The notes beneath the pieces were generated by a model. The model was given only the letters and a program-made list of their open reading frames with translations. It was not told where the DNA came from and did not search any database. From Spongiibacteraceae bacterium UBA5047 (GTDB lineage Bacteria; Pseudomonadota; Gammaproteobacteria; Pseudomonadales; Spongiibacteraceae), in contig DIBR01000057.1 in the NCBI GenBank assembly GCA_002415025.1, positions 60,426-95,875 of the forward strand: 35,450 bases of DNA, given 5' to 3'. The position numbers and the translations under genes were made by a program. Within the stretch, counting starts at the first letter, position 1, and each line of letters opens with the position of its first letter. Below are positions 8,409 to 16,913 of this stretch, piece after piece.

Positions 8409-8500
8409 AAACCACAGTCAACAGCGCTCGATACTACGCGAGCCATTTAACGGCATGAAGCCAGATAAATGCATTAACACGTGAATCAAAGGAGAAAGTT

Positions 8501-10336
8501 ATGTGTGGATTAGTGGGTGCGGTCAGTCAGCGGAACGTAATTCCATCGTTGGTGGACGGGTTGCGACGTCTGGAGTATCGGGGCTATGACTCGGCCGGTA
8601 TCGCAACGATGGGCGTAAAGGGGCTGGTTAACGTCCGTGCTTTGGGTAAGGTTGACGTGCTCTCGCGCCAGCTTGCCGAAAAGCATATTTCCGGTTCAAT
8701 TGGTATTGGCCACACTCGCTGGGCGACACACGGAAAACCTTCGGAGGTTAACGCTCATCCGCATATATCCTCAGGCGAAATTGCTGTTGTTCATAACGGC
8801 ATTATCGAGAATCACGAAGATCTTCGACGGGATCTGCAAAGCAAAGGCTACAAATTTCAATCAGAAACAGATACCGAGGTCATCGCTCACCTCGTCCATC
8901 ATCTGTCTCGTGGTGGCAACACCCTGCAGGAAGCTGTGCGGCAAACGGTGCGCCAGTTGGAAGGTACTTACGGAATTGCCGTAATCAGTTCGCGTGAACC
9001 CGGGAAAATTATTGCCGCACGCCGCGGCAGCCCTCTGCTGATCGGTGTGTCGGAAAAGGAAAACTACCTTGCCTCAGACGTAACCGCCCTGCTTCCGGTG
9101 ACGCAGTACTTTATCTCGCTTGAAGATGGCGACATCGCAGAAGTGTTGCCTGACTCGGTCAATATCATTGATGAACAGGGCATGGTCGTTATCCGCGAGA
9201 TGAAAAAGTCGCAGCAAAAAAGTGTAGAGCTTGATAAAGGGCCCTACGAGCACTTTATGCAAAAGGAAATATACGAACAGGATGTTGTAATCGAGCGTAC
9301 CTTACTGCCCGCGCTTAAAGGTGACCTGGTGAATGAGGCTGTTCTGGGGGCCGATGCCGAAGAAACACTCAAGGATATTGAGCATATTCACATTGTAGCT
9401 TGCGGTACCAGCTATCACGCAGGTCTGGTTGCCAGCTACACGCTCGAATCTCTGTGTGGCATTAGCTGCAAGGTCGAACTGGCCAGCGAATACCGCTACC
9501 GCCGCGCAGTGGTAAACCCGAACACTCTCTTTGTGACTCTGTCCCAATCCGGAGAGACTGCAGACACACTGGCGGCGCTGCGATTTGCCAAGCGCGCCCC
9601 TTACAGAGCCACGTTGACTATTTGCAATGTGGACGAAAGTTCGCTGGTTCGCGAATCGGACCTGGTATTTCTGACCCAGGCCGGCCCTGAGATCGGGGTT
9701 GCCTCGACAAAGGCTTTCACTACTCAATTGATGAACCTCAATCTGCTGGCCATCTTGCTGGCGCGATACTCGACCAACGGCTTGAGCGAACGGCGGGAGG
9801 CTTCACTGGTTACTGTGTTAAAACGTGCGCCGGAGCAGGTTCGTAGCGTTTATGCGCTGGATAGCCAGATCAGAGCGGTTGCGGAAAGCATCGTCAATAG
9901 CCCCTACGTTTTGTTTCTGGGGCGAGGGCAGATGTATCCCATCGCCATGGAAGGTGCGCTTAAGTTCAAGGAAATCACCTACATCAATGCCGATGCCTAC
10001 GCGGCGGGAGAGCTGAAACATGGCCCGCTCGCTCTGGTTGACGATCAGGTACCCGTGGTCGCGCTGGCGCCGTACAACCCATTGCTGGGCAAACTGAAGT
10101 CAAACCTCGCTGAAGTGCGCGCCCGGGGAGGTCGGCTGATTGTTATCGGTGATCAGGGTGCCGGATTTTCAGCATCGCGAACAGAAATGGCTATTGATGT
10201 ACCCAAGTCGGGAGGCTTGATAGCGCCAATGGTTTACACCCTGCCGCTGCAATTGCTCGCCTACCATGTGGCGGTTTTGCGCGGAACCAACGTGGACCAG
10301 CCGCGAAATCTCGCAAAATCGGTAACCGTGGAGTAG
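8501..10336 (+). CDS. glmS: Glutamine--fructose-6-phosphate aminotransferase (isomerizing)
   Basis: 611 residues, close to the usual 609. It begins MCGLVGAV with the Ntn nucleophile Cys2. The glutaminase motifs follow: RRLEYRGYDSAG, GHTRWATHGKPSEVNAHPH and VVHNGIIENH. Two SIS sugar-isomerase domains come next (CGTSYHAG, LSQSGETADT, STKAFTTQ) with the C-terminal KSVTVE. The cytosolic enzyme makes glucosamine-6-phosphate from fructose-6-phosphate and glutamine, the entry to UDP-GlcNAc. AAGGAG lies 6 bases before the ATG. A sigma-54 promoter and one GlrR-like site lie upstream, and the stop is 4 bases from the next gene. In E. coli GlrR acts on glmS through the sRNA GlmY; here the control looks direct. 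Whether another glmS exists in the genome cannot be seen. Confidence 0.97.
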   Translation: MCGLVGAVSQRNVIPSLVDGLRRLEYRGYDSAGIATMGVKGLVNVRALGKVDVLSRQLAEKHISGSIGIGHTRWATHGKPSEVNAHPHISSGEIAVVHNGIIENHEDLRRDLQSKGYKFQSETDTEVIAHLVHHLSRGGNTLQEAVRQTVRQLEGTYGIAVISSREPGKIIAARRGSPLLIGVSEKENYLASDVTALLPVTQYFISLEDGDIAEVLPDSVNIIDEQGMVVIREMKKSQQKSVELDKGPYEHFMQKEIYEQDVVIERTLLPALKGDLVNEAVLGADAEETLKDIEHIHIVACGTSYHAGLVASYTLESLCGISCKVELASEYRYRRAVVNPNTLFVTLSQSGETADTLAALRFAKRAPYRATLTICNVDESSLVRESDLVFLTQAGPEIGVASTKAFTTQLMNLNLLAILLARYSTNGLSERREASLVTVLKRAPEQVRSVYALDSQIRAVAESIVNSPYVLFLGRGQMYPIAMEGALKFKEITYINADAYAAGELKHGPLALVDDQVPVVALAPYNPLLGKLKSNLAEVRARGGRLIVIGDQGAGFSASRTEMAIDVPKSGGLIAPMVYTLPLQLLAYHVAVLRGTNVDQPRNLAKSVTVE

Positions 10337-10340
10337 CCCT

Positions 10341-11585
10341 GTGATTATATGTAAAAACAAGCCTGTTAAGTCGCGCCCACGGGCGCGCTTACTGCGGTGG
10401 AGTGTCGTTGTTATGGTCCTGTCGACTTTTGTGCAAACGTCAATGGCGAGCAGTGGCTCGCCGGTTCCGTTTGCTCACGCCGCCTGGGTATATGACATCA
10501 GTAACCGGGTCGATGGAAAGCGACGCTACGATCCCGGGTACTACGCAACGGCATTGAACAACTACAACCGGCAGGCTGGAAGTAAACACAAGATACGGCT
10601 GATTTATACCTATGCAGGAAGTATGGAGATGTATTGCCGGGGGCGGAATGCAAAGCAGTGTCGTCTCGATGACCTGATAGTTGTCTATCCGCTTAAAACC
10701 GACCGTAAACTGATAGGTGCCGATGGAGCGGATACCGTGCGCGCCTACGCAAGTGAAGTCGATGCCAGCCTTGCCGGTGGAAAGGTCATGGTTGTGCCGC
10801 TGATTGACGGTGTCGTCAGTGCCGACTATGAAGGGAGCATGAAGGGCTTCAACGAATTGCCGCGGGAAATGGCGATTGCCTATGCCGACAAGGTGAGCCG
10901 AAAGTTCTGCGCAGATGATAATGTCGCGGGAGTTCAATTTGATATTGAACCTTTCAATGTTAGCTCAAAGAACGGGCAGTACTATTTCTACAAGCGCATT
11001 GCCGAAAATTTTTCTGGTACGGTTGAGGCCAGTCTGCAGCAAGGGCCGGTAGAGTGTAAAAATGACCGTCACCCTCAGGGGCGATTTTTCTCGGTCTTCG
11101 GCTCATCCAATCAACTTAATCCGGCAGGGCCGGCTGCGGGTAATATTGCCGAAATTTTCAGTGACCATAACAACGGGTACTACATAGCACCCTTGTATGA
11201 CCTCGGGTCTGGCCCCGCAGGGCAGGGGCACTCTGTGACGGAATACCAAAGAATTGCCGCCCGTCACGCGAAACAAATGGCAGAATGGGCGACCAAATTA
11301 AACGTCATGTATCAACTGGGTATTCCGGCTGCTGCAACAGTGCATGAGTACGGCTTTTGCCGTGGCATCAATTGCCGCCCGGCGTCGGATGATCGCGAAA
11401 AAACGCAGGAAGCTTATACACAGGCTGCAATAGACGCTGTAAACGCCAGCGGCTCGCGGTCAAATAAGTTGTTTCGCGGTATGGCCGTCTGGGGTTGGAC
11501 CCGCGGCATTAACGTTAATGAGTGTGAGTTTGAGCCGCAGATACCCAGCTGGAATGCGCTGAACCTTATGAAGAAGCAGTTGTAG
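10341..11585 (+). CDS. Secreted TIM-barrel glycosidase-like protein coupled to glmS
   Basis: 414 residues from a GTG start with GGAG overlapping the end of glmS, which implies translational coupling. A basic N-terminus and hydrophobic core (about 19-36) ending TSMA-SSG look like a signal peptide, so the protein is exported. The segment VAGVQFDIEPF (Asp201-Ile-Glu203) resembles the end of strand 4 in GH18-like barrels, where a DxE pair is catalytic. KIRLIYTYAG and VMVVPLIDG look like barrel strands. Several Cys residues (C99, C107, C190) suggest disulfides. The likely role, from this resemblance and its coupling to glmS, is cleavage or modification of an amino-sugar polymer in the periplasm or outside. 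The exact family is not certain; an inactive barrel is possible. An alternative start is the Met at 10413. Confidence 0.7.
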   Translation: MIICKNKPVKSRPRARLLRWSVVVMVLSTFVQTSMASSGSPVPFAHAAWVYDISNRVDGKRRYDPGYYATALNNYNRQAGSKHKIRLIYTYAGSMEMYCRGRNAKQCRLDDLIVVYPLKTDRKLIGADGADTVRAYASEVDASLAGGKVMVVPLIDGVVSADYEGSMKGFNELPREMAIAYADKVSRKFCADDNVAGVQFDIEPFNVSSKNGQYYFYKRIAENFSGTVEASLQQGPVECKNDRHPQGRFFSVFGSSNQLNPAGPAAGNIAEIFSDHNNGYYIAPLYDLGSGPAGQGHSVTEYQRIAARHAKQMAEWATKLNVMYQLGIPAAATVHEYGFCRGINCRPASDDREKTQEAYTQAAIDAVNASGSRSNKLFRGMAVWGWTRGINVNECEFEPQIPSWNALNLMKKQL

Positions 11586-11763
11586 TGTTACTTGCACTGG
11601 CCGGGTTGTTGTCGAGCCGGACTAAAACAGAAATCTACGGACGGAATGGAAATGCCGATACATCATTGGGGGGTAGCCATATCGCGCACGCACGCAGTGC
11701 GCTGCTGTGCTATGTGTGCGGCATTTATCGATAAAAAGGGTGGGCTTCAACGTCCGTAAATCC

Positions 11764-13302
11764 ATGAGTACTACCCTGGCGAAAAACTATCGTGGCGCGG
11801 GCAAGCGTAACCTTTCGGGGCATGCGCTTTCGCGGTTTTTCCCGCGGAAAGTTATGCATTGGGTAGTATTGGGCTTCGCTCTGGTTGTAATCCCCCTGTT
11901 GCTGGCGGTGGTCAGTGCAACACACTTCGTCCGGCAGCTGGCAAACGACAGTCAGATTACCGTGCTTGAGGGTACCCAGGCCGTGCGTCATAGCCGAAGC
12001 CTGGGCGACTACCTGATGGGAATGGAACGCAATGCGCGCGTGTATCAGGTTATTGGCGACACCAGCCTTCTCGATACTTACCACGAACTGCATCTGGAGT
12101 TTGAGAAAACGGCGTCAAAGCTACTGATGTCCGAAAGCGAACAGCATACTCTGGCAAAAATCGCGGAATTACTCAGCCTGGAGTCGGAGTTCTACGCCGT
12201 GCTGAGAAAGGAGCCCCCCAACTCAACCCTAGCTGTGAACTCCCTGAACAAGTTTGACGACATGCGTGAGATTGTTCGAGGTTTGATAGATAAAAACAGC
12301 GACGATATTCGCCAGCGCGTACAGGAATTGCACAGCTACGCCAGCGACGCACAGTCAATCCTGCTTTGGGAAGCTTTCATGATCATTCCGGTAGCGATGG
12401 GCCTCGGCTTTCTGATCATGCTTCGCGTCACCGGGCCGATCAAGGAGCTCGACAAGAGTATTCACCAGCTGGGTAGCGGTGATATCAGTCAGCGAATTAA
12501 GGTAACCGGCCCCGATGATATCCAGGCTCTGGCCCAGCGTTTGGAATGGCTGCGCGAACGTTTGACTGAGCTGGCTGATCAGAAACGTGTTTTTCTTCAG
12601 CATATTTCCCATGAGCTAAAAACACCAATGGCAAGCATCCGTGAGGGCACCGGATTATTGAAAGATCGCATTGTAGGGCCGCTGAACGAGCAACAAGAGG
12701 AAATTGCCGATATTTTGGAGAAAAGCGGGCTGCATCTGCAAAAACGCATAGAAGACTTGCTGGCCTTCAGTATTACCGATGAGCCAAAGGCTGAACTGGA
12801 GCTGCAGTGGGTGCCGCTAAGCGGCATTATTCACGATGTGGTTGATGATCACCAGCTGAGTATTCGTTCGAAAGATCTCGAACTTGTGATGAATTTGACA
12901 GACATGAAAATTCACGCAGATGTCGAGAAACTAACAGCCATTGTCGACAATCTGATCTCCAACGCAGTGAAATTTTCCAGCGAGTCCAGTCAGCTTCATA
13001 TTTCCGAATCGCTGCAAAATGACCGGCTGCAACTGGATGTCATAGACAGTGGCCCCGGTATACATCCGAGTGAATGCGAGCAGGTATTTCAGCCCTTTTA
13101 TCAAGGCAGCACCCGCTCAAGCGGTCATTTGAAAGGAACCGGGCTGGGGCTTGCTATAGCGCGGTTGTATGCGCGCATGCACCACGGAGAAATAAAAGCA
13201 CTTGAGCGCAGTGGGGGGGCACACCTTCGACTCATATTGCCAGTTGGAACGCCACCTGACCAAGAGGACGAAGCTACATGTATCGATACAAGCCTAAACT
13301 GA
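11764..13302 (+). CDS. glrK: Sensor histidine kinase, GlrK/QseE type
   Basis: 512 residues from ATG 11764. A first membrane segment (about 33-54) and a second (about 200-218) enclose a periplasmic, largely helical sensor region. A HAMP linker, the phospho-acceptor box HISHELKTP (His283), an N box (NLISNAVKF), G1 (DSGPGIHP) and G2 (GTGLGLAIARLY) follow. The order kinase, small lipoprotein, sigma-54 response regulator matches the glrK-qseG-glrR operon of enterobacteria. The 3-prime end overlaps the lipoprotein gene by 25 bases. GTG codons at 11707 and 11740 are alternative starts; none of the three has a good ribosome site. A role in sensing envelope or amino-sugar state is inferred from the neighbours. 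Confidence 0.88.
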   Translation: MSTTLAKNYRGAGKRNLSGHALSRFFPRKVMHWVVLGFALVVIPLLLAVVSATHFVRQLANDSQITVLEGTQAVRHSRSLGDYLMGMERNARVYQVIGDTSLLDTYHELHLEFEKTASKLLMSESEQHTLAKIAELLSLESEFYAVLRKEPPNSTLAVNSLNKFDDMREIVRGLIDKNSDDIRQRVQELHSYASDAQSILLWEAFMIIPVAMGLGFLIMLRVTGPIKELDKSIHQLGSGDISQRIKVTGPDDIQALAQRLEWLRERLTELADQKRVFLQHISHELKTPMASIREGTGLLKDRIVGPLNEQQEEIADILEKSGLHLQKRIEDLLAFSITDEPKAELELQWVPLSGIIHDVVDDHQLSIRSKDLELVMNLTDMKIHADVEKLTAIVDNLISNAVKFSSESSQLHISESLQNDRLQLDVIDSGPGIHPSECEQVFQPFYQGSTRSSGHLKGTGLGLAIARLYARMHHGEIKALERSGGAHLRLILPVGTPPDQEDEATCIDTSLN

Positions 13303-13799
13303 TCGCGGTAATGCTGCTGACAGTACTAAGCGCTTGCACTACGCAAAACGGAAAGCCCGGAGTGGCTCGGCAGACAGTGACCTATCAAAACTCGGTCACC
13401 GGATTAATGTGCTTCTACCGGGAAGTCGCCGAGATGCGCGGGAGCCGCTACCTGAGCGAATTAAAACGTGCCCGCGATGCATTTCAGCGATCACCGGATA
13501 AAGACAGCCGTTTACGCCTGGTGTCGGCGCTCATGAATACCGCGTCGCCCGATGCCGGTTCTCACTACCGTGAAGCGGAAACTTTGTTAAATGATTACAT
13601 TGAGGCAAAGAAATACGGATTCTTTGACGAAGATTACAGCGCGCTGGCGTCTATGTTGCTTACTATTAATCAAGACTGGCAGCGACTTAACCGACAGCTG
13701 GTATCTGCGAAAATAGAATCTGCCGATGCCAGAAAAAAGCTTGAGGAACTTAAGTCGATTGAGATGCGTCTGAATCGATCCGGCAACGGCTACCACTGA
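13278..13799 (+). CDS. qseG: QseG-like outer-membrane lipoprotein
   Basis: 173 residues starting MYRYKPKL, with a hydrophobic stretch and lipobox LSAC, so the protein is lipid-modified at Cys20. The rest is helical, with a C-terminal Lys/Glu-rich helix (DARKKLEELKSIEMRL). It overlaps glrK by 25 bases and precedes glrR by 42 bases. In E. coli the equivalent QseG is an outer-membrane lipoprotein that binds the sensor domain of QseE/GlrK and stimulates it. The identification rests mostly on position, size and lipobox; sequence similarity cannot be judged by eye. Confidence 0.65.
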   Translation: MYRYKPKLIAVMLLTVLSACTTQNGKPGVARQTVTYQNSVTGLMCFYREVAEMRGSRYLSELKRARDAFQRSPDKDSRLRLVSALMNTASPDAGSHYREAETLLNDYIEAKKYGFFDEDYSALASMLLTINQDWQRLNRQLVSAKIESADARKKLEELKSIEMRLNRSGNGYH

Positions 13800-13841
13800 C
13801 GTTGGTTCTTATTACATTCCCGGAACGACAACAGGACAACT

Positions 13842-15191
13842 ATGACACAACGCATACTGCTTATAGATGACGACCCGGATCTGCTGAAACTTATTTCGAT
13901 GCGCCTGCGTTCCGACGGCTTTGACGTTGCCTGTGCGGACAGCGGGCGCAAAGGTCTGGCCATGGTAGACAGCTACCAGCCGCATGTAGTGGTCACAGAT
14001 TTGCGCATGGACGACATTGATGGCATGGCGGTGTTTGCGCATATCAAGAAAACGCGATCGTCACTGCCGGTTATTATGCTGACCGCGCACGGCTCTATAC
14101 CGCACGCTCTGGAGGCAACCCGCCGGGGAGCCTTCGCCTACCTGACAAAGCCCTTTGACAGTGCCGAGCTGGTGCGTGAGATCAATAGCGCCTTACTTGT
14201 TCACGGAGAGGAAGACTCTGACGACGACGGTGATCTCAACGGCGGCATTGTGACGCGTAGTACCGTAATGCAGGAAGTGCTGTCACAGGCGAAGATGGTG
14301 GCCAAGAGTGATACCAGTGTTCTGATTCAAAGCGAGAGCGGTACAGGCAAGGAATTGTTGGCGCGCTCTATTCATGATGCCAGTAAGCGCTCCAGCCATC
14401 CCTTTGTGGCAATAAACTGCAGCGCGGTACCGGAATCATTGCTGGAGTCAGAGCTGTTCGGCCACAGCAAGGGTGCCTTTACCGGCGCAACGAAATCACA
14501 CGACGGTCTGTTTCAGTCCGCTTTCGGCGGCACGCTGTTTCTCGACGAAGTTGGCGATATGCCATTGGGCTTTCAGGCCAAATTGTTACGGGTTCTGCAA
14601 GAGCGCGAAGTGCGGCCTGTCGGGTCTACCACGTCGATTCCGATAGATGTGCGAATTATCGCCGCAACTCACTTTAATCTTGAGGAGGAAGTCGAGGCCC
14701 AGCGCTTTCGCAAAGACCTTTACTACCGGCTAAATGTGGTTCAGCTCTCACTGCCGCCTCTGCGTGATCGTCGCGACGATATACCGTTGTTGGCTAATCA
14801 TTTTCTTGAAACGCTGGCCGCGGCCAAGGGCCTGGGTAAGAAGCATTTCTCTGCCGAAGCGCTGGAATATCTGGTGTCGGCATCGTGGCCGGGCAATGTT
14901 CGGCAGCTCCAGAATATTGTTGAGCAGACGATGGTGCTGTCGAGCACCCACGTAATCCCTGCAAAACTTGTGCAAAATGCCCTGAAAATGGATGCGGGCG
15001 AGATCCAGTCGTTTGCCGAAGCCCGGGATAATTTTGAGCGTGAGTATCTCGCCGAATTGCTGAATATTACCCAGGGCAATGTGTCGAAGGCCTCGCATCT
15101 GGCCAAGCGCAATCGCACGGAGTTTTACCGGTTGCTGCATCGCCACCATCTCGATCCCGGACAGTACCGCTCACGCCGACAGGCTAACTGA
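13842..15191 (+). CDS. glrR: Sigma-54-dependent response regulator, GlrR/QseF type
   Basis: 449 residues. An N-terminal receiver (LIDDDPDLL; phosphorylated Asp53 in VVVTDLRMDD; Lys in LTKPFDS) is followed by an AAA+ domain with Walker A SESGTGKE, the sigma-54 contact loop GAFTGA, Walker B FLDEVGD and an R-finger region. A C-terminal Fis-type helix-turn-helix (NVSKASHLAKRNRTEFYRLL) closes the protein. It binds upstream dyads and remodels RpoN holoenzyme at -24/-12 promoters. It is the only such activator in the window, and three sigma-54 promoters with GlrR-like dyads lie within 8 kb of it. Cognate kinase and lipoprotein precede it. The gap to the next gene (82 bases) has no good terminator. 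Confidence 0.93.
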   Translation: MTQRILLIDDDPDLLKLISMRLRSDGFDVACADSGRKGLAMVDSYQPHVVVTDLRMDDIDGMAVFAHIKKTRSSLPVIMLTAHGSIPHALEATRRGAFAYLTKPFDSAELVREINSALLVHGEEDSDDDGDLNGGIVTRSTVMQEVLSQAKMVAKSDTSVLIQSESGTGKELLARSIHDASKRSSHPFVAINCSAVPESLLESELFGHSKGAFTGATKSHDGLFQSAFGGTLFLDEVGDMPLGFQAKLLRVLQEREVRPVGSTTSIPIDVRIIAATHFNLEEEVEAQRFRKDLYYRLNVVQLSLPPLRDRRDDIPLLANHFLETLAAAKGLGKKHFSAEALEYLVSASWPGNVRQLQNIVEQTMVLSSTHVIPAKLVQNALKMDAGEIQSFAEARDNFEREYLAELLNITQGNVSKASHLAKRNRTEFYRLLHRHHLDPGQYRSRRQAN

Positions 15192-15273
15192 TAGTCGTTC
15201 CCCGCATTCTCACGATTCGGTGCGGGTTCCGGTGTTATCATTGCCGAATCAGTCTGGTCCTTGAGAGAAGTGA

Positions 15274-16344
15274 ATGTCGAAAACCCTGTTGTTGGCCATC
15301 TCCGCGCATGGCCTGGGCCATCTGGGGCAAACGGTTCCGCTGCTTACTGCACTCCGGGGCGCAGATCCGTCGCTCAAGATTCTCTTGTTTTCCAGCTTGC
15401 CTGCGGACGTGGTGCAAACCTTTATTCCCGATGGCGTAGAGTATGTAGCCGCTCCCGAGCATGTCACTATTGCGATGCACGGCCCCTTGCGGGTAGACCT
15501 TGACGAGACCAAAGCGCGCTTTACACGGTGGCACAGCCGGTACGCCGAACACTGCCAGTCCTACTGCGACATTCTGTCCGAATTAAAGCCCGATCTGGTT
15601 ATCAGTAACGTTGATTACACGGTATTAAGTGCAGCCAGGAAGCTTGGCATCCCGGCATTTGGCATGTGCTCGTTAAACTGGGCGGATATCATGCGGCCGA
15701 TGATGGACAATGACGCCGGCATGCTGGAAATATGCGACGAAATTACCAGCGTTTATCGTCAGACAGAGCGATTTATTCGGGTCACACCTGGCATGGATAT
15801 GACTGCACTGGACAACAGGGTGTGCGTTGGTCCGTTGGCACGAAGCGGCAGAAAGCATTCACTACACCACACACTCGGCTTGCCCGGAAACACGCAGATG
15901 CTTATGTTTTCTTTGGGGGGTATTGATCAGGAGCTGGATATCGCTCATTGGACATTGCCGGAAAATACCCATTGCATCGTACCTGATCATATCGAGGCCA
16001 CGGCGGCGGGCTTCACCCGTATTTCCGAAACCGGTTTAAGCTATATCGATGCGTTGGCTTCGGTTGATGTATTACTGACAAAGCCAGGCTATGGAAACTT
16101 TTGTGAGGCCTGGAAGAACAATACCTCGGTAATTTACCTTCGAAGAGACTACTGGCCGGAAGAATCTGCGTTGCTGGAGTGGATTCACAAGCAATGTCCG
16201 GCCGTAGAAATGGCGCCAACCGATTTTGTCGATGGCAATCTGTGTCGGGCCTTATCCGAATTGAGCGCGTTGACTGTACCTTTTGCACATTCTGATGGTG
16301 GCGAGCAGGAAATTGTCACGCTTTTGCGCCCGTATCTGAACTAA
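15274..16344 (+). CDS. GT-B fold glycosyltransferase-like protein
   Basis: 356 residues. The start LLLAISAHGLGHLGQTVPLL has the Gly/His-rich loop of GT-B transferases (GT1/GT28 type, as in MurG or macrolide transferases). The C-terminal half carries a second Rossmann-like part (MFSLGGIDQELD) and a donor-site segment TKPGYGNFCEAWKN that aligns with the GG/PG...E region contacting the nucleotide sugar. No signal or membrane segment is seen, so it should be cytosolic or membrane-peripheral. It follows glrR and precedes the SQD1-PLP fusion gene by 569 bp. I infer that it transfers a sugar made by that enzyme, but acceptor and donor are unknown. Confidence 0.72.
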   Translation: MSKTLLLAISAHGLGHLGQTVPLLTALRGADPSLKILLFSSLPADVVQTFIPDGVEYVAAPEHVTIAMHGPLRVDLDETKARFTRWHSRYAEHCQSYCDILSELKPDLVISNVDYTVLSAARKLGIPAFGMCSLNWADIMRPMMDNDAGMLEICDEITSVYRQTERFIRVTPGMDMTALDNRVCVGPLARSGRKHSLHHTLGLPGNTQMLMFSLGGIDQELDIAHWTLPENTHCIVPDHIEATAAGFTRISETGLSYIDALASVDVLLTKPGYGNFCEAWKNNTSVIYLRRDYWPEESALLEWIHKQCPAVEMAPTDFVDGNLCRALSELSALTVPFAHSDGGEQEIVTLLRPYLN

Positions 16345-16634
16345 TTACAGGGCGATCTCTCCGCTTATTCTCAGGCGACTCTCTATCCGGAACTTTCTGT
16401 ATGCTGTCGGCGACAACGGCAGCGCGTTTCGTGGTGTTTCCGAAAATCGCTCTGCCTAAGTATGAATTTCAGTAGTCATTGCCGCTATCCCGCCCATCAG
16501 CCCGCGATACGTGTTCGATTGTGGAATATTACCGCGCTCATGACCGGTGAGAGTATGCATTCCCTCCGCTCAAGGATGGTTAGGTAAGCGAAAATCACCA
16601 CATTTCTATCCCGATTCTTCAAGGTTTTCATATT

Positions 16635-16652
16635 TGTCGCCTTATTGTTACA
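16635..16652. promoter_or_regulatory. Putative GlrR enhancer site, distal, fusion gene
   Basis: TGTCGC-N6-GTTACA (TGTC-N10-TACA), one base from TGTC-N10-GACA. It ends 142 bases before the -24 element and lies exactly 67 bp from the second dyad. Confidence 0.55.
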
Positions 16653-16691
16653 AGCCGACAGGCGCTAGTTTCAACAACTTAAGTCAACTTA

Positions 16692-16726
16692 CAGAGATCA
16701 CTGTCGCGGAGCGGCAACGATCTCTG
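16692..16726. repeat. Inverted repeat enclosing the proximal enhancer dyad
   Basis: CAGAGATC (16692-16699) and GATCTCTG (16719-16726) are perfect 8-bp inverted arms 19 bp apart. They are centred within 2 bp of the TGTCGC-N6-GCAACG dyad. The arrangement may be an extended operator or a hairpin. Confidence 0.7.
16702..16719. promoter_or_regulatory. Putative GlrR enhancer site, proximal, fusion gene
   Basis: TGTCGC-N6-GCAACG has the same halves as the glmS and secretion-operon sites except for the last base. It ends 75 bases before the -24 element. Confidence 0.55.
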
Positions 16727-16793
16727 CCTCTCTGTTTAAGCGTAATTCCGTAATTATCCAAAAATACCGCGTTTTATCGGGGTTTTTACACTT

Positions 16794-16809
16794 TGGCACG
16801 CATGTTGCT
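16794..16809 (+). promoter_or_regulatory. Consensus sigma-54 promoter of the SQD1-PLP fusion gene
   Basis: TGGCAC-GCATG-TTGCT matches the RpoN consensus at every defined base. Transcription would start near 16821, with a leader of about 93 bases before the ATG at 16914. Confidence 0.9.
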
Positions 16810-16913
16810 CTAAGCGCTATGTACATACAAAAGTTCGTCTCGGAGTGATTCGGACGAGAGGATGGCGTCGGGGTTAGACGTTGATCGATACAAAAATTTG
16901 ACGGGAGGCGAGC

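Larger units (their letters stand above)
16345..16913. other. 569-bp regulatory region before the SQD1-PLP fusion gene
   Basis: There is no credible gene here. It holds two GlrR-like dyads (16635-16652 and 16702-16719), a flanking inverted repeat (16692-16726) and a consensus sigma-54 promoter (16794-16809). The first 280 bases have no structure I can name. Confidence 0.7.

Noticed and set aside
15201..15226. CCCGCA / TGCGGG hairpin after glrR as a terminator
   Set aside because: A 14-base loop, short stem and no T run.
15230..15245. CGGTGT-N5-TTGCC before the GT-B gene
   Set aside because: Correct GG-N10-GC spacing, but the -24 box matches only GG; too weak to call.
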